Shown here: positions 52,101 through 59,083 of the stretch, piece after piece | Position numbering within the stretch: the stretch's first letter is position 1 | Layout: each line of letters opens with the position of its first letter | Assembly (NCBI GenBank): GCA_964609385.1 | Contig: CAZSSM010000015.1 | Coordinates: forward strand, 36,238-100,237 | From: CAZSSM01 sp964609385 | Lineage (GTDB): Bacteria; Planctomycetota; Planctomycetia; Isosphaerales; Isosphaeraceae | Length of the DNA: 64,000 nucleotides | Reading direction: 5' to 3' | The notes under the pieces: model-generated | Told to the model about the DNA's origin: nothing | Seen by the model: only the letters and a program-made list of their open reading frames with translations | Databases searched by the model: none | Position numbers and translations under genes: made by a program

Positions 52101-53866
52101 CGCCCGTCCAGGTCACGGCATTGCAGGCGCGTCGATTCGATGCCCCCACGGCGGACGGCGTCGATGGGCGAATGGCCATCGGGACCAAGGACGGTCGACT
52201 CGTGACCTGGGACGTCCGCTTCGAGGGCCTCGACGGGGTCGAGGTCTCCTCCCTACGACCGATCGATCGCCGTCTAAACCTCGACCGGAGCCGGGAGATC
52301 CGCGGCCTCCGATTCACGCCCGACGGGAGACGGTTGATCGCCGTGGGGCGCGACAAGGAGGTCTGGGCCTACGACCTGGAGGACCTCAATCAGCGTCCCC
52401 CCCGGTTCGGCGACCGGCACGACGAGCAGATCAATGCCCTGGTCATCTGGTCTGAGGGCGACCGGATCGCCACGGCCAGCGACGATGCGACGGTCCGGTT
52501 CTGGGACCTCGACGGCGCGCGTCTCTTGGGAACGCTGACCGCCGCGACCGACGACGACGCGTCCGCGCAGGGCGACGAGACCGGTTCGGAATGGATCGCC
52601 GTGGCCTCCAACGGCCGCTTCGACGCCTCCATCGGCGGGCTCCGACGCGTCGCCTGGATCCGGCAGGGGGTCCGGCTCGACATCGACCAGCTCGGCGACG
52701 CGGCCCGGACCTACGGCCTGGTCGCGCAAATGGCCTCGGGAGCGATCGGCGAACCGCCCCCCGAACTCGAACCGCAGACCGTCCGGCCACCACGGATCGC
52801 CTTCCTCGAACCGCCCGCCCGGACCGATCAACGGACCCTCAGGCTGGCCCTGGAATCCGATCGGACCGACCTCGACGGCCGGCTCCGCCTCTTCCACGAC
52901 GGCGTCCTGATCCGGGGCGCCGAGGATCTCCGGGTCGTCGAGGATCCGAACACAGCGCGAGCCCCACGCCTCGAGCGTCGAGGCCTGAAGCGCTGGGCGA
53001 CCGAGGTCCGACTCCACGATGGGGACAACCGGTTCCACGCCCTGGCCACCAACCCCGGAGGCGTCGACGGTCGGACGCGCGAGATCGTCGTCCGCTACGA
53101 CGGGACACCCTCACCGCCGCGCCTCTTCGTGTTGGCGATCGGGGTCGATCGGTCCGAGGATCCCGAGACCGCCCCGGGGATCGACGCCCTGGTCGAGGGC
53201 CTCCGCGACCGGACGCTCGACGACCGATCCGAACCGACCGTCGTGCGCACCTTGACCGACGCGGAGGCGCGGCTCAATCAGCTCGCGCCCTTCTGGCGGC
53301 AGGTCCGTCGCGAGGTGCGCCCCGTCGACGTAGTCGCCGTGCTCGTCGAGGCCGAGGCGGACTTCGATCCCGACACCGGCGCGATCCGATTCCGCTTCGA
53401 CGGACCAAACCAACCATCGCCCTTGAGCGACCTCGACCTCCGCAACAACCTGGCCCGGATCGGGACCCCTCGACGCCTCTTGGTCCTCGATCTCCACCTC
53501 GACCGCGACGCGATCGACGATCAACTGCTCGAAGGTCTCGACGACCATCTCCAGGCCCGCGCCCTCCGCGATCGGACCACAACCCTGCTCGCCGTCCGGG
53601 CCGGCCCGGATGCCCACGACGTCCGTCCCCTGCCCGACCTCATCCTCCGGGCATGGGACAACCCCAAAGCCCTCGATGATTCGGGCGCTGATTCAACGGA
53701 CGATGGGATCGTCACGTCCGTCGAGATGCTCGACTTCGTCGTCGAGGCCAACGGCGATGCGAACGATCCGGGAGCGGAGACCGACGCGATCCGGATCCTC
53801 ACGACCCGAGGCGTCTCCGCGTTCCCGATCGTCCGTCGGATCACCGATCCGGGAGCGTCTCCGTGA
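49127..53866 (+). CDS. Very large exported WD40 protein with two degenerate caspase-like domains
   Basis: 1579 aa from a TTG at 49127 (GGGGGA upstream), 30 bases after the kinase stop, so probably one operon. Signal peptide 'ALGIALILFLLGIASSTIARA'. Residues about 55-320 have a caspase/C14 fold: 'RWAVLIGVDRYEDPEIRRCP' and 'DLVFIFFAGHAAE' keep the catalytic His (H154), but the Cys box, normally D-x-C-H-S-G, is 'CLDTSIWG' with Ser218 in place of Cys. From about 340 to 1200 there are many WD40 repeats ('LALSPDGSFLIAGDNAGRIL', 'RGLSLSPNGDELIQIGQDGR', 'VIWSEGDRIATASDDATVRF'). A second caspase-like domain at about 1325-1570 ('RLFVLAIGVDRSEDPE', 'RRLLVLDLHLDRD') lacks both His and Cys. It is likely a binding or scaffold protein outside the cytoplasm rather than a protease. 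Confidence 0.8.
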   Translation: MTTRQHGPDRDQPRSSTRRALGIALILFLLGIASSTIARAQSDPGPEPEPERPPARWAVLIGVDRYEDPEIRRCPNADADVRALRSFLINEAGWRPDRIALLGDGGRRYPLGRSAQPTSSPLSPTNATLGATFDDWLSGNVEDGDLVFIFFAGHAAEIPNDRRIATGPEDPDAPGASVLLLADTRLDALETTGFPLEAYVDPIAARSDVAILICLDTSIWGQGAIEDGPVGPSPSPNGTEAWLDRLTGRWPNIEAWLAADGRPARGASIVDPYQGLLAEALQRAAGRANRPNNLRATLGALTRLEPALSDQGFLARGDLDPNASFWIEPRIGGQLSTPPRVLIRHGHARGITDLVVSPNNQTLYSAGGESDGGPDSTVRAWNLPDWDRGPRALEAALSDLRSGVNRLALSPDGSFLIAGDNAGRILVHSLRDGLTVDVAEAEAEADGAIIDLAVLPGSRLLASRHQTGRALRLWTLPDPIDPEAITESRQVASDVDRIAVAELDDPEIPVALVAAIDDPKDGRGLLLFDRDGALRRDRPLAWPGARITALALDVDGSRLAVGDETGLVGLYELGELDIEDDPPPIPLRLADGVPVRYLNLDREDRLIAALADDLRVVALASFVPSDEPPADPSERPGRRMTLPVGDFDDLAFATSADGRWLGATLYDRGAGRRSLVVWNLRDALDTTASVDEPIDPWPLDLSESDTDARSRLGLIGRPAFTPDGRRLIVGDTGGALHAWDLPEGSRLATIPAHRGQLRGLSLSPNGDELIQIGQDGRARAWDLDRGVGFDVWPGHWSALIHLPVDVETETASLVETDDRIVRYALVIGKTTDGVPDLDPSDVEPGRVVVHERSTRPGRRPESRWVVLPTPPGSRYASFEPDPVRPAAQRLVASPGGRYLAAAGRNSLVVVWDLDPTSTTDAIFRLAQSPSVDAVFRKQTMTRVAGIAFLDADRLVIGFDDGSLELRDRRRSEPNTPPLWTGTAEALEDAIGSPVQVTALQARRFDAPTADGVDGRMAIGTKDGRLVTWDVRFEGLDGVEVSSLRPIDRRLNLDRSREIRGLRFTPDGRRLIAVGRDKEVWAYDLEDLNQRPPRFGDRHDEQINALVIWSEGDRIATASDDATVRFWDLDGARLLGTLTAATDDDASAQGDETGSEWIAVASNGRFDASIGGLRRVAWIRQGVRLDIDQLGDAARTYGLVAQMASGAIGEPPPELEPQTVRPPRIAFLEPPARTDQRTLRLALESDRTDLDGRLRLFHDGVLIRGAEDLRVVEDPNTARAPRLERRGLKRWATEVRLHDGDNRFHALATNPGGVDGRTREIVVRYDGTPSPPRLFVLAIGVDRSEDPETAPGIDALVEGLRDRTLDDRSEPTVVRTLTDAEARLNQLAPFWRQVRREVRPVDVVAVLVEAEADFDPDTGAIRFRFDGPNQPSPLSDLDLRNNLARIGTPRRLLVLDLHLDRDAIDDQLLEGLDDHLQARALRDRTTTLLAVRAGPDAHDVRPLPDLILRAWDNPKALDDSGADSTDDGIVTSVEMLDFVVEANGDANDPGAETDAIRILTTRGVSAFPIVRRITDPGASP

Positions 53867-54419
53867 TCGCCAGGACGTCCTGTGATCCGCGATCCGAGCG
53901 ATCGTCCATGATCACCTCGGCGACGACCTCGATCGGATTGACGAAGAACCCGTTGTCGTTCATCAGTTGGACCAACCGCGCGGCCTCCAGGCCGCGTTTG
54001 GTGACGACGATGACGATCCGATCGTGACCCTCCTCCCAGCCGGCCGGCTCCGAGGTGGCGGGCTCATCCGCGTCGTTCGACGCCTCCGACGTCTCGATCG
54101 GCACCGAGATCGGGCAAAGTTGGGTCTCGATGATCCAGTCGGCCCTCTCCGGGAGCCGCGCGATGGCCGACTCGAAGTTCGGCGAGCAGGTTACGCCACG
54201 CAGTCGCAGGACGATCGCCTTGGTCCAGCCACCGATCCGAGCGATCGGCGCCGACCGCCCATCCTCGACCTCCGCTTGAGCATCGATGGCTGGAAGGAGG
54301 CTCGAACGATCCTCGGTCGAAGCGATCAGGCCACCCTGAAGCACGACCCAGGACGAACCTAAAACCAGGACCACGATCACCGCCAGGTTCCAGAACAAAA
54401 GATTCTTGGATCCAGCCAT
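53841..54419 (-). CDS. Hypothetical membrane-anchored protein, 192 aa
   Basis: From the ATG at 54419: 'MAGSKNLLFWNLAVIVVLVL' is an N-terminal signal anchor, followed by an extracytoplasmic domain of about 165 residues with two cysteines in 'LRGVTCSPNF' and 'IIETQLCPIS' that could form a disulfide. I recognise no family. The gene is convergent with the giant WD40 gene and their 3' ends overlap by 26 bases. An in-frame upstream start at 54458 would add 13 residues before the anchor. The ribosome site is weak. Confidence 0.6.
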   Translation of the reverse strand: MAGSKNLLFWNLAVIVVLVLGSSWVVLQGGLIASTEDRSSLLPAIDAQAEVEDGRSAPIARIGGWTKAIVLRLRGVTCSPNFESAIARLPERADWIIETQLCPISVPIETSEASNDADEPATSEPAGWEEGHDRIVIVVTKRGLEAARLVQLMNDNGFFVNPIEVVAEVIMDDRSDRGSQDVLAITETLPDR

Positions 54420-54958
54420 TATTCGACCGCCCGACTCGATGAGTTGGTTCCTCAACAACCTGATGCCGGATCACTCGGCGCACGACCCCTTGCCCACCAA
54501 GGATCCGACATCCCGCCAAGGCAATATGGCGAACCGACTGGGTGTCGACTGTGAGCCGGCCGACATTCGGCGCTCGAGACGACGGGCTCCACGGTGATTC
54601 GCGTCACATCCCGGCCCTCGACCAGGTCGGCTCGGCCGTCCCCGTGACCTCCATCTCCAAAGACCTGATTCGCCATGCGTCGTAGTCCCCAACCATCCCG
54701 TCGCTCACAACAAGGCTGAGAGCGATCGCTTCGCCGAGAATGAAACAAAACCCATCCGAGGCAAGCCGAAATCTCGACGAAAACCGTTTAAGATCGAACA
54801 AAAACCGATGTCTTAAGGGCTTTGACCCTGAACTCGGGCCAGCAAGCAATGCTCGATCACAAAGTCCTCGTGTGATCGTGTTCGCATTGAAACAGTGACA
54901 AAGTTTTCCACTCCCGAAAGGGAACTGCCACGAGATGAGATACCTAGCCGACGTGGTC
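54420..54958. other. Intergenic, no gene recognised
   Basis: 539 bases upstream of the membrane-anchored gene, running to the terminal-repeat element. GC content falls towards 54700-54900. One 125-codon frame on the minus strand begins inside the element, has no family resemblance and unusual residue use, and is not accepted as a gene. Confidence 0.4.
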
Positions 54959-55429
54959 TGAAGTGGACCCCGATTCTCCAACCACTCAGGAAGTTATCCT
55001 TGAGGGATCTTCACCGAGGGAAAATCATGGGTCAAATTTGCAAGCATCACCTAGTAGGACCCTAGTCCTAAGTCAAAGATCGGGATCGCCTCAACGCGAC
55101 GATCCTCGACTTCCCGGAGCGACTCGCCCCCACATCAGCCGATCGCACAGAGAGCGCCGATCGCCGAGAATTCTCGGCGATCCGGCAAGAATCCCTATCC
55201 CACCAAGCAATCCAGATCGGGTCCCCACAATCGATCCGGCCAGCAGATCGACGCACACCAAGGCCCTCTACCAACTCGGCGGAAACTGGTAGATCCTTGA
55301 TACCAACAACCTTCCTACCAATCCGGTACAAGCTATCGACCAGCCCTTGGGATACAACGGCTCGCGTGAAAATCCCCCAGCCCTAACAGGAATTCGAGCC
55401 GAGTGGTCTGGACTATAGGGTCCACTTCA
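54959..55429. mobile_element. 471-bp element with 29-nt terminal inverted repeats (IS-derived or MITE-like)
   Basis: The left end (54959-54987) and the reverse complement of the right end (55401-55429) both read TGAAGTGGACCC, then diverge for a few bases, and both close with ACCACTC: about 22-24 matches over 29 nt. The outer 12 bases are identical. TG...CA ends of this type are usual in IS3-family-like elements. No transposase frame is present inside, so it is a deletion derivative or non-autonomous copy. No target duplication was seen. Inside is a perfect 24-nt palindrome at 55159-55182. The right end cuts the terminase gene. Confidence 0.65.
55159..55182. repeat. Perfect 24-nt palindrome inside the terminal-repeat element
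   Basis: GATCGCCGAGAA is followed directly by its reverse complement TTCTCGGCGATC. It could be a cruciform, a protein-binding site, or a hairpin without loop; its position in the middle of the element is notable. Confidence 0.75.
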
Positions 55430-55624
55430 GGGATTCACTTCACCGGACGCTTGCAGTTGGGAGGCCAGCTTGTTCCAAGCTGCTTTTTCGGCTTTGCTCA
55501 ATTCCCGTGGTGGCTTGACTGAACCGGCGGGATATTGAGGTTCCCTTGCGCTAATTCGGTCCTTTCTGTCGCCATGAAGGACCCGCAACGCCGTTGGTTT
55601 GGGCTGTGGGCCGCGTTTTCCCAC
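55427..55624 (-). pseudogene. Phage terminase small subunit (P27 family), truncated N-terminal part
   Basis: 65 residues from a GTG at 55624 (AGGA upstream): 'GKRGPQPKPTALRVLHGDRK', then 'PQYPAGSVKPPRELSKAEKA' and 'AWNKLASQLQASGEVNP'. This is the standard start of P27-like small terminases, which recognise phage DNA for packaging and are normally 110-150 residues or more. The frame stops at a TGA that is the first codon of the inverted-repeat element, so the gene was cut by that element or by a deletion next to it. I could not find the remainder on the far side of the element. The nearby HNH nuclease gene on the same strand is the usual phage partner. Confidence 0.8.
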
Positions 55625-56124
55625 CGATTTCGTCCTAAATGGCCCAAAAACTCAATACTTGGCTGCACACGCATGAGACTGACCGCCCGTACCGCAACCC
55701 CTTTCGTCCAACATTTCGACCCGCCCCTTCCGGTCGATCTTGCCGTGCTGACAACTTGACCAAGGTGGAACGCAAGCTCGCCATCGCAAATGAATCTGAA
55801 CTAACATTTTAAATTTAAAATAGAATATTAGATCTTTTTTCAATCCACACAATAAATATGTCTTCGATATTTTTGAGTAATCACTATTTATCTTTACATT
55901 TTAAGAACTAAACATAATCAACTATGAATTATTTTTCTTCGAACTGCAAATATAATAACTTCAATAGGATTAGCCTTTCCTGGTTCGCCACAAAATTCAA
56001 GCAAATATTTCTTGTTAACTATAAGTCTTTAATTGAGTGCATTTCAGTTTGCACAAATTTCATTTTATCTAGAACTACAGATATTGTAAAATGTTCTGAT
56101 TGGAACAGGCTTTTGGCAAGACCT
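55625..56124. other. AT-rich stretch without a recognised gene
   Basis: 500 bases; from about 55790 the GC content drops to roughly 30 percent, far below the genome. A plus-strand frame of 88 codons (55924-56190) is open but overlaps the 3' end of the opposite membrane-protein gene and resembles nothing, so it is not called. The composition marks imported DNA. Confidence 0.5.
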
Positions 56125-56635
56125 TTAGAATGCTCGACTGAGTCGGTAAGTTATTCTATAATATTGTTCTTTTTCAGAAAGCAAGTTTGACTGATGCGTT
56201 GCTTCAGCCGTTTTCTTGAACTGCTCTTTCTGCTCAATGAGTTCCTTCCGAGTAAGCCGAAGCTCCTTCATCTGCAGAAACAGAGAGAGAGCAACTGCAG
56301 CGAGGGCAAGACCTGAGAATAGAGAGTTTATTGATCCAAAGGAATCCCCCACCACGCCAAGAGTCGGCCAAGACCTTTCTTGGTTGACTTCCAAAGTTGA
56401 CGAGGCAGTCTCGGAACCACTCTCCGGAGAATCGATGAATGGGGACACGGAATTCCTTACGAGATATTCGTTGATAGAGGGAGCACAAAACCAAAAAAAC
56501 AGCAATCGAACCAAATATAACTATGCGCATGATAACAGTAACCAGATTTTCGCAAAACAACTGAATCTTGACGTAATTATCCCGAGACAAACGGTCAGAG
56601 TCAGTTACTGCTTCTTGCTTTGTGTTATCGGCCAT
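56125..56635 (-). pseudogene. Small membrane protein with a frameshift at a T7 tract
   Basis: From the ATG at 56635 (AGGTGA upstream) the first frame gives 'MADNTKQEAVTDSDRLSRDN' and a membrane segment 'VTVIMRIVIFGSIAVFLVL'. At the run of seven T (minus strand, about 56493-56499) the sensible reading moves by one base to 'WFCAPSINEYLVRNSVSPF', a second hydrophobic segment 'LFSGLALAAVALSLFLQMKE' and a coiled-coil-like 'LRLTRKELIEQKEQFKKTAE' end. Together they make about 170 residues of a two-helix membrane protein of a type often found in mobile DNA. It may be a slippage mutation, a programmed frameshift or a base-count error. AT-rich, unlike the genome. Confidence 0.6.
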
Positions 56636-56762
56636 AATGATCACCTGAGTCTACGACGACAAAATCTATTTCGCTTTGTCGCTATCGTTTCCCTCTCGCA
56701 GTAGATTCGTTAACAAACTTCATCGATGATGTCTAGCCTGGTAAGATAGGAGACGCGGTTCT

Positions 56763-57104
56763 TCAATCTTCCGTTCCAAATCGAACAAACGGAAAACTGG
56801 GCTTCTCCCTGGTTTTCGCCTCAATCGCGTTGTGACAAGGACGGCAGAGCGTTTTCAAGTTATCGATGTCATATTGCAAGTCAGGCCGCTTCTTCCTCGG
56901 TTCGACGTGATGCACGTCGGTCGCCGGTGTGATCCGGCTTAGCTCAAGACAACGCTCACACAATGGCGACTGCCGACGCTTCTCCATCCGCACGCGACGC
57001 CACGGCGATCGCTTGTACCATCGCTGATCTTCGACGCGATCGGCCGTCTCCATCTTTGACTTGGGCAGCGACAAACGACGATGTTTGGGGATCGCTCTCG
57101 GCAT
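56763..57104 (-). CDS. HNH endonuclease (phage type)
   Basis: 113 aa from the ATG at 57104. The HNH motif is complete: 'ATDVHHVEPRKKRPDLQYDI', 'DNLKTLCRPCHNAIEAK', with catalytic His-His, Asn and His and two C-x-x-C pairs ('CERC', 'CRPC') for structural zinc. The N-terminus is strongly basic ('WYKRSPWRRVRMEKRR'), as in small phage HNH nucleases that lie beside the terminase small subunit and aid DNA packaging. Here the terminase fragment is 1.1 kb downstream, with an AT-rich insertion between. An in-frame upstream start would add 16 residues. Confidence 0.85.
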   Translation of the reverse strand: MPRAIPKHRRLSLPKSKMETADRVEDQRWYKRSPWRRVRMEKRRQSPLCERCLELSRITPATDVHHVEPRKKRPDLQYDIDNLKTLCRPCHNAIEAKTREKPSFPFVRFGTED

Positions 57105-57516
57105 TATGGAATCGGTGGCTCGTTCTTCTTCGCCATCGGTCAAGGCACGCATTGAGTTCGAATCTGATCGCTCAGCGCTCGCAACTCCGTCGCAATCGCT
57201 CGGATGGCATTGCCTTGCTCTGCCATCGGCCGGGTGGCTGGGGACTGCGAGCGTCGCGAGCAGACCCCGGGGACATCCTAGACGATTGAGTGGGCCTCCC
57301 GGAGCGACCCTCTAACAAACACCCTGATGGCATTGTCTCCGGGGTCTGCTCCGCTGCGCGTTGCAGTCCCCAGCCACCCCTGAACGGCGCTCAATGGGCC
57401 AGCAGAACCGCGACCGATCGCATCGATCTTTTCGAAGAAAGGGCCAAGCGGCCCGGTTCGTCGGCCGATCCGAGAAAATCCTCTGAACGCTTCATCCCGA
57501 TCGCTTGATCTTACCT
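57105..57516. other. Intergenic with hairpin repeat
   Basis: 412 bases between the divergent HNH and HTH-membrane genes. The main content is the long inverted repeat at 57233-57378. No additional gene or promoter was recognised. Confidence 0.5.
57233..57378. repeat. Long imperfect inverted repeat (43-45-nt arms)
   Basis: The arm at 57233-57275 begins GGTGGCTGGGGACTGC and ends AGCAGACCCCGG..ACA. The arm at 57334-57378 is its reverse complement with a few changes and a 2-nt length difference in the middle. The loop is 58 nt. Each arm also pairs internally at its ends (GGGGAC/GTCCCC-type runs). A third, single copy lies at 59016. This pattern suggests a dispersed genomic repeat, possibly a palindromic mobile element or a protein-bound site. 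Confidence 0.75.
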
Positions 57517-58455
57517 ATGGCGGGTCCCTCCAAACGCGACGGTGCGTCGAGGCTCACCATCAGGTCGCAACGGTCGTCGGGGTCATCCGGGGTGGGCATC
57601 GTGGTTCCCAATCGGGCCATCACCAGACGCATCTGCGCAGCGCTCCGAGCGGGCCAGCCCATGGACGTGGCCTGTACCGCCGTGGGCGTCGATGCCCCAA
57701 CCTTGAAGCGCTGGTTGGCCCTGGGCGAAGCCGCCTATCGCGAGTGCGAGGAGGAAGACCCGCATTGCCGGTTTTTTGAGGCCTTTACCAAGGCGCTGGA
57801 GGACGCCGATCAGGACGTTGAGGCCGACCGTCGGAGAAAGGCCCAAACGGATCCCAAGCCACCACCGCGACCCCGAGCCGAACCGCGACCAACCCAAGGC
57901 GCTCGAGCCTCGGAGGCTCCTTCGCTGGTCTGGTTGGTCGTCGAGGAAGCGCCCATCGAGATCGTCATCGGTTCGCGACCTCCCTGGGTCTATGAGACCC
58001 AACCAGCGCCGAAGCCGGTCCGGGTGCCCGAGCCCCCACGATCACCCAGGCCCGAAGATGTCTCATCGGAGCCGACGCCGTCGGAACCGTTCGAGGTCGA
58101 GCCGACCGAACCGCATCGCGACCCGCCGATCGGGGAGAACCTGGCGGTCATCGCGGTCGGCCTGGTCACACTGGCCACCCTAGTCGTGGTGGTCCTGGCC
58201 GTCCTCGCGATGATCCCCATCGTGCTGGCGGTGTTCGCCGCGATCGGGGTGTTTCGCGAGGCGCTGGGCCTGACATACCGCTGGCGGGCCGGCCTGATCG
58301 CGCTGCGTGGCGGGACGACCGGGAGCCTGCCGATCCCCGGTCGGCTCTCCTGGAACCCGGATCGGAGAAGGCTCAGCCCGCTTGGGACGATCTCGATGGA
58401 TCGGACGTCCGGCTCGGTCGCCTTATCAGGTCGCCTACGACCTCAGCGGGAATGA
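57517..58455 (+). CDS. Terminase-like helix-turn-helix protein with C-terminal membrane segments
   Basis: 312 aa from the ATG at 57517 (an in-frame TTG is 12 bases upstream). Residues about 25-95 resemble the DNA-binding helix-turn-helix of phage small terminases: 'ITRRICAALRAGQPMDVACT', 'AVGVDAPTLKRWLALGEAAY' and 'FFEAFTKALEDADQDVEADR'. A long Pro/Arg/Glu-rich linker follows to about residue 205, then one or two hydrophobic helices ('LAVIAVGLVTLATLVVVVLA', 'MIPIVLAVFAAIGVF') and a short basic C-terminal part. I know no protein with this combination. It may be a domesticated phage HTH fused to a membrane module. It lies beside the phage remnant but has the GC content of the host. Confidence 0.55.
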   Translation: MAGPSKRDGASRLTIRSQRSSGSSGVGIVVPNRAITRRICAALRAGQPMDVACTAVGVDAPTLKRWLALGEAAYRECEEEDPHCRFFEAFTKALEDADQDVEADRRRKAQTDPKPPPRPRAEPRPTQGARASEAPSLVWLVVEEAPIEIVIGSRPPWVYETQPAPKPVRVPEPPRSPRPEDVSSEPTPSEPFEVEPTEPHRDPPIGENLAVIAVGLVTLATLVVVVLAVLAMIPIVLAVFAAIGVFREALGLTYRWRAGLIALRGGTTGSLPIPGRLSWNPDRRRLSPLGTISMDRTSGSVALSGRLRPQRE

Positions 58456-59083
58456 GACGCGCGGCGCCCCGGAGCATCGCCGGGCGATCGGCCGCGCGAC
58501 CGACCGGATGCCGCCTCCGACCCACCATCCGTGGGGTCGGGTCTGTGCAGCATCACGGCGAGACGTCGCCCACGTCGATCGACGAACCGCGCGAGACGGG
58601 GCGTCGGAGCGGATCACCCCGCAAACGGGTTCCGCACGACCGCGAGGAGCGGGCACTCTTTGGCAATCCGGGATCACACGGATCGAATTATCGACCGATC
58701 TTCATGCGATCGGCCGCCACCGATTCGCTTGCGCACCGGTGGAAAATCGGTTCGGGTTGTAACGGCTGGAACCCTGCATCGATGGGTAAATTCGGCCGGA
58801 AAGGCGAGGCCGGAAACGCGAAGAGGTCTCGATGGTTGGGACAGGGGCATGTCAGCTCAAGCCTTCGCCGGATCTTCTTGCAGACGGGCGAGACCCCAAC
58901 GCGGCAAGACCGGTGGATCGAAGGCTCATGAGCTTTGCCCGTCGGCCTATCCCATTCATAGTGGCTCATAATCCAGAATTAAAACAAATCTCGATTCTAC
59001 TTTGTCCCCCGCTCTGGTGGCTGGGGACTACGGCGACCAAGCGAAATAGACCCCAAGGAACGCGTCATGTTGTGAATTGAAAT
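58456..59083. other. Intergenic with a single copy of the GGTGGCTGGGGACT repeat
   Basis: 628 bases between convergent genes. Overlapping frames occur on both strands but show no family resemblance. The only structure seen is the repeat copy near the right end. Confidence 0.45.
59016..59062. repeat. Third copy of the GGTGGCTGGGGACT repeat (single arm)
   Basis: Begins GGTGGCTGGGGACTACGG and later has TAGACCCC, matching the arms at 57233 and 57334 at both ends but different in the middle. No inverted partner lies next to it. Confidence 0.65.

Noticed and set aside
49127..53866. Active caspase-like protease
   Set aside because: The catalytic Cys position is Ser in the first domain and the second has lost both catalytic residues, so protease activity is not supported.
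54604..54981. A 125-codon minus-strand frame beside the inverted-repeat element
   Set aside because: It starts inside the element, has no ribosome site and resembles no protein; tested as the missing end of the terminase and does not fit.
55924..56190. An 88-codon plus-strand frame in the AT-rich island
   Set aside because: Low-complexity AT-rich sequence overlapping the opposite membrane-protein gene; no ribosome site or family match.
57150..57180. Possible tRNA T-loop (GTTCGAATC)
   Set aside because: The flanking bases do not pair to form the T stem and no acceptor stem or anticodon arm can be drawn.
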